Origin: Flammeovirgaceae bacterium
GTDB taxonomy: Bacteria; Bacteroidota; Bacteroidia; Cytophagales; Cyclobacteriaceae
Assembly: GCA_021299455.1 (NCBI GenBank)
Contig: JAJTGQ010000097.1
Coordinates: forward strand, 1-64,000
Length of the DNA: 64,000 nt
Reading direction: 5' to 3'
Part shown: positions 58,078-64,000 of the stretch, one piece after another
How positions within the stretch are numbered: the stretch's first letter is position 1
How the letters are laid out: every line of letters begins with the position of its first letter
Notes under the pieces: generated by a model
Database searches by the model: none
What the model was told of the DNA's origin: nothing
What the model saw: only the letters and a program-made list of their open reading frames with translations
Position numbers and translations under genes: made by a program

Positions 58078-61000
58078 ATGAGGAAAAATTTACTAATCAA
58101 ATTGGTTCCGCTCTTGTTGCTGATCAGCAGCATGGCATGGGCACAGGAACGCATAGTTTCCGGGAAAGTGACTTCCGAGGGTATCGATCTCCCAGGAGTA
58201 AACGTGGTTGTAAAAGGTACCGGCTCAGGTACCGTAACAGATGCAAACGGAGCTTACAGCATTTCGGTCGGTAGTTCTGATGTTGTATTGACCTTTTCAT
58301 TTGTCGGCTATACTTCGCAAGACGTTGTAGTGGGTGACAGAAGAACTGTTGATGTAGTGTTACAATCCGATGTCAAGCAGTTGTCTGAAGTGGTGGTTGT
58401 AGCTTATGGAACAGCAGAGAAGAAATCACTTACAGGTGCGATTGCATCGATTAGCTCTTCATCGTATAAAGATCAGCCCGTTCGCGGTCTTGATCAGGCT
58501 CTTCAAGGACGTGTAGCAGGCGTGCAGGTATCCCAAAATTCCGGAACCCCAGGATCTGGTATTCAGGTTCGTGTAAGAGGTTCTTCATCACTTTCTGCAA
58601 GTAATGAGCCACTTTATGTTGTAGATGGTATTCCTATTAACACTGGTAGTTCTTCACAAATTGGTGTAGGTAACCAGCAAGTGAGTGCTTTGAACGATAT
58701 CAACCCCAATGACATCGAGTCGTTAGAAGTACTAAAAGACGCTGCCTCGGCTTCGCTCTATGGTTCTAGGGCAGCCAATGGTGTTGTTCTGATTACAACC
58801 AAAAGAGGTAAGTCGAACAAAACACAAATAAGCTTTAATGCCTACGCAGGCGTGCAGGATGTCTGGAAGAAAATTCAGCCATTAACTGGCGGTGACTATG
58901 TAAATATGCTGACGGATGGTTTAGTTAACCGTTATGGCGCAGGCACAGGAACAACAGCAAACCCACAAGGCGCATTAAATCCAGATGGTAGCGTTACAAC
59001 TCAAAGCCTTTTTGGATCAGGTGTTAGAACTTGGGCCTCTAGAAATCACTTAGCTGCTTGGTATTGGGGATTGAATCCTGCGTTGACTGTTAATGGCGCT
59101 GGCCAAACCGAGGTCATCCGAAATGGTGCCCCAATTGAAGTGAGTGATGTTGGGTTTTTCCTGGATCCTTCAACGGCTCCCTCGACCAACTGGCTAGATA
59201 AGGTGTTTCAGTCTGCGCCTATCTATAACTATGACTTGTCACTTTCTGGCGGTACGGATAAAACAAAATTCCTTGTTTCTGGTGGATACTTCAAGCAAGA
59301 AGGTGTTATTATCGGTTCAGGATTTGAAAGACTAACTGGTCGCATTAACTTGGACAACCGGGTGAGCGATAAGTTTACATTTGGTAGCACTACTTCGTTT
59401 TCAAGATCGGTGAACAATCGCGTCAATAACGATAACAATATTTTCGGTGTTTTATCAACTGCAGTATTAACGGCTGGTGATGTACCGGCATACACTTCAT
59501 CTGGAGCCTATGCTTTTGATCCTAGGAATTCAACGGACAATCCTATTGCGCAAGCGCGCGAGCCGCAAAATAAAGCTTACAATAATCGTTTCCTCAATAA
59601 CCTTTATGGTGAGTATTCATTCAATCCCAACTTGTCGTTTAGAACTTCGATAGGAATCGATTTTAGCTATTTCTCAGAAAATAGATTTATCCCAACCACG
59701 GTACGTCAGGGACTTCCCAATGGACAGGCTCAAGCGGGAACCAGCCAGGATATCAATTGGATCAACGAGAATATTCTAAGATACAACAAGACGTTTTCAA
59801 GTGATCATGCCGTTGACGTATTGCTGGGAACGTCCTTTCAAGAGTCTCAAAACAGAACAACTTTTGGATCGGTAACAGGATTTCCATTTAATTCCGTTGG
59901 TCAATTGTCTGCCGGTTCTACCAAAACAGACGCAACCAGCGCGGCTACTTCTTGGGCGCTTGTATCTTATTTTGCCAAGGCATCCTATGCTTACAAAGGA
60001 AAGTATATTCTTAACGCATCAATCAGAAGAGATGGTTCGTCAAGGTTCGGAAAAGAAGTTCAGTACGGAAATTTCCCTTCAGTCTCCGTTGCGTGGAATC
60101 TAAAAGATGAAGGGTTCATGGCCGATATAGGCGCTGTCAATAGTCTTAAGTTAAGGGGAAGTTGGGGTATCACGGGTAATCAAGAATTTGGGAATTTCAC
60201 CTATGCTGGATTGTACGGGATTGGTAATAACTATGTCCTAGCAGGAGGTTCTGCACCTTCCCAGCTTCAAAACACTAGACTGTCTTGGGAGGAAACCAGT
60301 CAAATAGATGTGGGGTTGGACATTGGACTTTTTAATAAAGTAAACCTCGTTATAGACTACTATAAGAAGAGTACTACTTCATTGTTGTTGAATCGTCCCA
60401 TTTTGGCCGTATCTGGATTCAATGCAATCGGACAGAATATTGGTGAGATGGAGAATAGTGGAATTGAGGTGGGCATTAATGCCACGCCAATTAGTTCCAG
60501 CAAAGGCTTGACGTGGACTACCGATTTTAATATCGCATTTAATAGAAACAAGATTGTTAGTCTTTCTAGCGATGTTCTCCCCTTTGGTGTAGGCTTTGCA
60601 AGTTGGGTAGAGGCTGGTCAGCCTTTAGGTGCATTTAGAGGGTACAGAAAAGTTGGTATTTTTCAGAACCAAGGTGAAATTGATGCAGCCAACGGAGGCT
60701 CCAAAACAGGTGTTTATCAATCCACTCTTACCCGTCCTGGAGATTTCAAATTTAAAGACATTGACGGAGACGGTGTAATTACAGGTGCTGACCAAGAGAT
60801 ACTGGGCAGCGCGCAGCCTGATTTTATCGGTGGCTGGAACAATAATTTGACCTACAAAGGTTTTGATTTCTCTTTCTTCTTCCAGTTTGTGCAAGGAAAT
60901 AAAATCTGGAATCATACCAGAGTTTTTGCCGAGGGGATGAATAGCATTTTCGGCCAATTCGAATCAACAAAAAGAGCTTGGACTCCTAACAATACAAACA

Positions 61001-61353
61001 CTGAAATTCCGAGAGCAGTGTTTGGAGATCCAAATAATAATAGAAGAAATTCAGACTATTGGCTAGAAGACGGTTCATTTATTCGCATGAAGAATATTGT
61101 TTTTGGATACAGCCTTCCAAGTTCTTTGGTCAACAAAATCGGACTATCAAGGTTTCGGGTCTATGCATCTGCACAAAATTTGTTCACGATTACGAAATAT
61201 TCTGGATTTGATCCAGAAGTGAGTACGTTTAGTTCTGGTAATAGTTTTCAGGGAAGTTCAAATACTACAGCCAATGCTGCCCCTGGAACTGACTTCTTGA
61301 CTTTCCCCCAATCTAGGACGGTGACAGTTGGTGTTAACTTAACTTTTAAATAA
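58078..61353 (+). CDS. SusC/RagA-family TonB-linked outer membrane protein
   Basis: VSGKVTSEGIDLPGVNVVVKGTGSGTVTDANGAYSI; YVVDGIPINTGS...LKDAASASLYGSRAANGVVLITTKRGK. Confidence 0.98.
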   Translation: MRKNLLIKLVPLLLLISSMAWAQERIVSGKVTSEGIDLPGVNVVVKGTGSGTVTDANGAYSISVGSSDVVLTFSFVGYTSQDVVVGDRRTVDVVLQSDVKQLSEVVVVAYGTAEKKSLTGAIASISSSSYKDQPVRGLDQALQGRVAGVQVSQNSGTPGSGIQVRVRGSSSLSASNEPLYVVDGIPINTGSSSQIGVGNQQVSALNDINPNDIESLEVLKDAASASLYGSRAANGVVLITTKRGKSNKTQISFNAYAGVQDVWKKIQPLTGGDYVNMLTDGLVNRYGAGTGTTANPQGALNPDGSVTTQSLFGSGVRTWASRNHLAAWYWGLNPALTVNGAGQTEVIRNGAPIEVSDVGFFLDPSTAPSTNWLDKVFQSAPIYNYDLSLSGGTDKTKFLVSGGYFKQEGVIIGSGFERLTGRINLDNRVSDKFTFGSTTSFSRSVNNRVNNDNNIFGVLSTAVLTAGDVPAYTSSGAYAFDPRNSTDNPIAQAREPQNKAYNNRFLNNLYGEYSFNPNLSFRTSIGIDFSYFSENRFIPTTVRQGLPNGQAQAGTSQDINWINENILRYNKTFSSDHAVDVLLGTSFQESQNRTTFGSVTGFPFNSVGQLSAGSTKTDATSAATSWALVSYFAKASYAYKGKYILNASIRRDGSSRFGKEVQYGNFPSVSVAWNLKDEGFMADIGAVNSLKLRGSWGITGNQEFGNFTYAGLYGIGNNYVLAGGSAPSQLQNTRLSWEETSQIDVGLDIGLFNKVNLVIDYYKKSTTSLLLNRPILAVSGFNAIGQNIGEMENSGIEVGINATPISSSKGLTWTTDFNIAFNRNKIVSLSSDVLPFGVGFASWVEAGQPLGAFRGYRKVGIFQNQGEIDAANGGSKTGVYQSTLTRPGDFKFKDIDGDGVITGADQEILGSAQPDFIGGWNNNLTYKGFDFSFFFQFVQGNKIWNHTRVFAEGMNSIFGQFESTKRAWTPNNTNTEIPRAVFGDPNNNRRNSDYWLEDGSFIRMKNIVFGYSLPSSLVNKIGLSRFRVYASAQNLFTITKYSGFDPEVSTFSSGNSFQGSSNTTANAAPGTDFLTFPQSRTVTVGVNLTFK

Positions 61354-61359
61354 TCATCT

Positions 61360-62691
61360 ATGAAAAAAATATTTTATATCGTTTTGTTTGCCGTTGTTCT
61401 AACAGGTTGCGATTCGTTGCTTCAGGAGCAAAAGCCACAGAATAGCGTGGATCCCACCGTTGTGTTTAAAGATGCACCTGGTGCAAGAGCAGCAATTATA
61501 GGTGCTTATGATGCACTGCAAAGCGCCTCGTATTATGGAGTAGATTTCTTGCTTCTTCCCGAAGTGCACGGTGGAAATCTTAGCCATACTGGCACGTTTC
61601 CTTCTTACGCGCAGTTTGCCAACAGAAGCCTTTTGAACGACAATGCCAATGTGACAAATATGTGGGCTCAGATTTATGTAGGTATCAACCGCGTGAATCA
61701 GATTATCGATAAAGTGCCAAAAATCACAGATCCTGCATTAACACAAGCGGAAAAGGATCAAATCGCGGGAGAGGCACTTTTCTTGAGAGCTCTTCATTAT
61801 TCGAATCTTGTTAAGTATTGGGGTGGCGTACCATTGAAGCTTACACCATCCGATGATGCAAGTCCTTCAAAGATCATTTTACCAAGAGCTACGAAGGATG
61901 CTGTTTATGCACAGATATTAGTTGACCTGGCGGAAGCAATAGTTAAATTGCCAGCCTCTCCATCTAATAAAGCAAGAGCTTCTCAGGCTGCTGCACACGC
62001 ATTGAAGGCAAGAATACATTTGTACCTAGGTCAATATACTGAAGCCATCAATTCAGCTACGTCAGCAAGCACTGGTTATTCATTAGTTGGAAATTTCTTA
62101 GATCTGTGGGTGGTAAGAAATACTTCTGAGGCTATTTTTGAACTTCAATTCAACACGGTCGACACAAACTCTTTAAGCTTTTACCTACTTACTTCGTCCA
62201 CCGGTGGTCGGAATGAAGTGAGGCCTTCTGGCGGGTTAGTGAGTGCGTATTTGGGAACGGACGCAAGAAGAATTCTTTCCACCTCTGTTGATTCAAGATT
62301 GCGTTATTATCGCGCAGCAACGGATGATGATAACGTTCTTTTACTTAGACTGGGAGAGGTTATCCTAAACAGAGCGGAAGCATTGGTTGAGAGAAATACG
62401 GGATCAGATTTAACGGATGCCGTCACGTTCTTGAATCAAATTCGCAACAGAGCTGGGATTGGGAATTATTCAGGTGCTTTAACTCAGACTGCTGTTAGGG
62501 ATGATATTTTCTTACAACGTAGATTAGAGCTAGCGCTTGAAGGACATTATTTCTTTGACTTAGTTAGAACTGGGCGTGCTGCAACAACACTGTCATCACC
62601 GATTTGGAACAATGACCAAGCACTGCTTCCTATACCGTTAAGAGAGCTAAATGCTTCTGGTGGTATTTTGACTCAAAATCCAGGTTACTAG
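61360..62691 (+). CDS. RagB/SusD-family lipoprotein
   Basis: VVLTGCDSLLQEQKPQNSV; AEALFLRALHYSNLVKYWGGVPL; LRLGEVILNRAEALVE; RRLELALEGHYFFDLVRTGR. Confidence 0.96.
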   Translation: MKKIFYIVLFAVVLTGCDSLLQEQKPQNSVDPTVVFKDAPGARAAIIGAYDALQSASYYGVDFLLLPEVHGGNLSHTGTFPSYAQFANRSLLNDNANVTNMWAQIYVGINRVNQIIDKVPKITDPALTQAEKDQIAGEALFLRALHYSNLVKYWGGVPLKLTPSDDASPSKIILPRATKDAVYAQILVDLAEAIVKLPASPSNKARASQAAAHALKARIHLYLGQYTEAINSATSASTGYSLVGNFLDLWVVRNTSEAIFELQFNTVDTNSLSFYLLTSSTGGRNEVRPSGGLVSAYLGTDARRILSTSVDSRLRYYRAATDDDNVLLLRLGEVILNRAEALVERNTGSDLTDAVTFLNQIRNRAGIGNYSGALTQTAVRDDIFLQRRLELALEGHYFFDLVRTGRAATTLSSPIWNNDQALLPIPLRELNASGGILTQNPGY

Positions 62692-62715
62692 AAATATTGC
62701 CAAAATCTATTTTTG

Positions 62716-62755
62716 ACTTTTGCTGCAGAATTAATTCTGCAGCAAAAGTTTTTTT
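62716..62755 (+). terminator. Terminator with 34-bp perfect palindrome
   Basis: ACTTTTGCTGCAGAATTAATTCTGCAGCAAAAGT (62716-62749) followed by T-run. Confidence 0.85.
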
Positions 62756-62774
62756 ATATTTATACCTTTATCCA

Positions 62775-63485
62775 ATGATGAGAAAAAAAATAATTTTTGC
62801 AGCATTTCTGTTGATTGGAAAATCGGTTATTGCTCAAACTCCTCAAGGCTATGATATGCAGCAAAACCTTGCCAATGCTGGTCAGGGAGATGCGTTGGGC
62901 ACCAATACAATCAGAGCAGTTAAACCGCGATATGAGGGAGTGGTAGGCACACCCTACTTTTCAGAAAAACCCATAAGCGGTAATGTTGTCGTGGCTGATG
63001 GACGGAAATTCACCGGGTTTTTTAACTTTGACTGGATGGACAATACTCCGATGTATTACAAGAAGGAAGCGTCTTCTTATATGATTATTGACAACATGGT
63101 GGTTACTCAACTCAATCTAGACTATTCGTATGATAGCCTGATCTCTTTTGATAGATTGAAAAAGGCAGATGGGAGTTTTTTTTTCGGTGAGCGTTTGGGT
63201 CAGATCGACTCAGCCAGGATTTACCTAAGCATTGAAAAAACACTAAAGAAAGCAGACTTTTCTGGTGCCTACAGTGCAGGTAAAAAGTATGATGAAATAC
63301 TTAATGAGTACAACTATTTTATTTGTGCGAATCGTGCAGAAGGTTGTACACCATTTAAGCCAAACAAAAAAGGTTTTACTCAGCTTTTTCCGTTGCGTTC
63401 AGAGCAAATAGCAAAGAATTCGTTCTTGCTCAAGCAAACTAGACCCGAACTAATTGGCCTCTTTTTACGGAATGTAAATCGTTAG
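62775..63485 (+). CDS. Hypothetical secreted protein
   Basis: MMRKKIIFAAFLLIGKSVIAQ signal peptide; ATG 62775 preferred over track start 62697 because the terminator lies between. Confidence 0.75.
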   Translation: MMRKKIIFAAFLLIGKSVIAQTPQGYDMQQNLANAGQGDALGTNTIRAVKPRYEGVVGTPYFSEKPISGNVVVADGRKFTGFFNFDWMDNTPMYYKKEASSYMIIDNMVVTQLNLDYSYDSLISFDRLKKADGSFFFGERLGQIDSARIYLSIEKTLKKADFSGAYSAGKKYDEILNEYNYFICANRAEGCTPFKPNKKGFTQLFPLRSEQIAKNSFLLKQTRPELIGLFLRNVNR

Positions 63486-63735
63486 CTTAACATTTCGAAA
63501 TTCTTATTAATACCATTTTAATTTTCTTCTCGCACGAAGAAATAACTGAGGGATTAGAACATTGATTGTTGACCTCAGCCCCTTAAAAATAATAGCATGC
63601 CGTTAATTCGGTGGATTTTTCCCTTTCTTATTAACGCAGCAGGTACAAAAACTCAAGCGTCCCCATTTGAGCGCTTTAACTACATCTCACTTGCACAAAT
63701 TGTGCTTTAGCACAGCTCCAACAAGCTAGTCTGAA

Positions 63736-64000
63736 CCTTCTTTGGAAGTGGGAGATCGAGACGCCTATATCGTTGAAAAGGAAACGTTATATTATTCATT
63801 TTCGGATAGGAGAATATCAAAAGTCAAGGAAAAGACAGAGATGCTAGGCTTATTTGGTGAGCGCAAAGAGTTGATAAAATCGTTTATCTCATCCAATAGA
63901 TTGGGATTCAAAAACGAAGAAGACCTTATCAAAATCTTCTCTTACTACATTAGTTCAAAAAAAGTAACTGGCTCACTCTACTCGTGGATAAGACTAATGT
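63736..64000 (+). pseudogene. Open reading frame running off the window without a convincing start (decayed or 5'-truncated gene)
   Basis: SEPSLEVGDRDAYIVEKETLYYSFSDRRISKVKEKTEMLGLFGERKELIKSFISSNRLGFKNEEDLIKIFSYYISSKK open to base 64000 after an in-frame TAG. Confidence 0.4.

Noticed and set aside
1-64000. CRISPR array, tRNA or rRNA genes, prophage
   Set aside because: No regularly spaced repeats, no tRNA cloverleaf with CCA-type arms or rRNA core sequences, and no phage structural gene cluster were seen; only isolated tail-fibre-like segments.

Overview
The window is a Bacteroidota (Cytophagales-like) chromosomal segment. It opens with the RNA polymerase/str region (rplL 3' end, rpoB, rpoC, DUF3467, rpsL, rpsG, fusA, rpsJ). 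It continues with accessory genes (SET-domain protein, RelE/ParE-type TA, AraC regulator, beta-lactamase-fold hydrolase, LytTR two-component pair, amidohydrolase), an intact IS4-like element, and an aromatic amino acid operon (prephenate dehydratase, aminotransferase, prephenate dehydrogenase, DAHP synthase/chorismate mutase). Mixed housekeeping genes follow (rhlE-type helicase, thiL, lepA, folD, queE, pabB/pabC and others, plus a HEPN/MNT pair). The window ends with a PorE-like OmpA protein and two SusC/SusD loci. Strongest observations: (1) an unannotated Phe/Tyr-rich leader peptide (RFYFSFYF) with a terminator and an exact 8-nt antiterminator complement ahead of the aromatic operon; (2) a SusD-like protein with an internal module of about 103 aa that resembles a phage tail-fibre module; (3) several palindrome-rich or structured intergenic elements; (4) a duplicated 25-bp operator-like repeat ahead of two tandem paralogues of unknown function; (5) many short gene remnants (Crp/Fnr, LuxR-type, VOC, LytTR, coiled-coil). 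All family calls come from reading the translated sequence; no database search was run.
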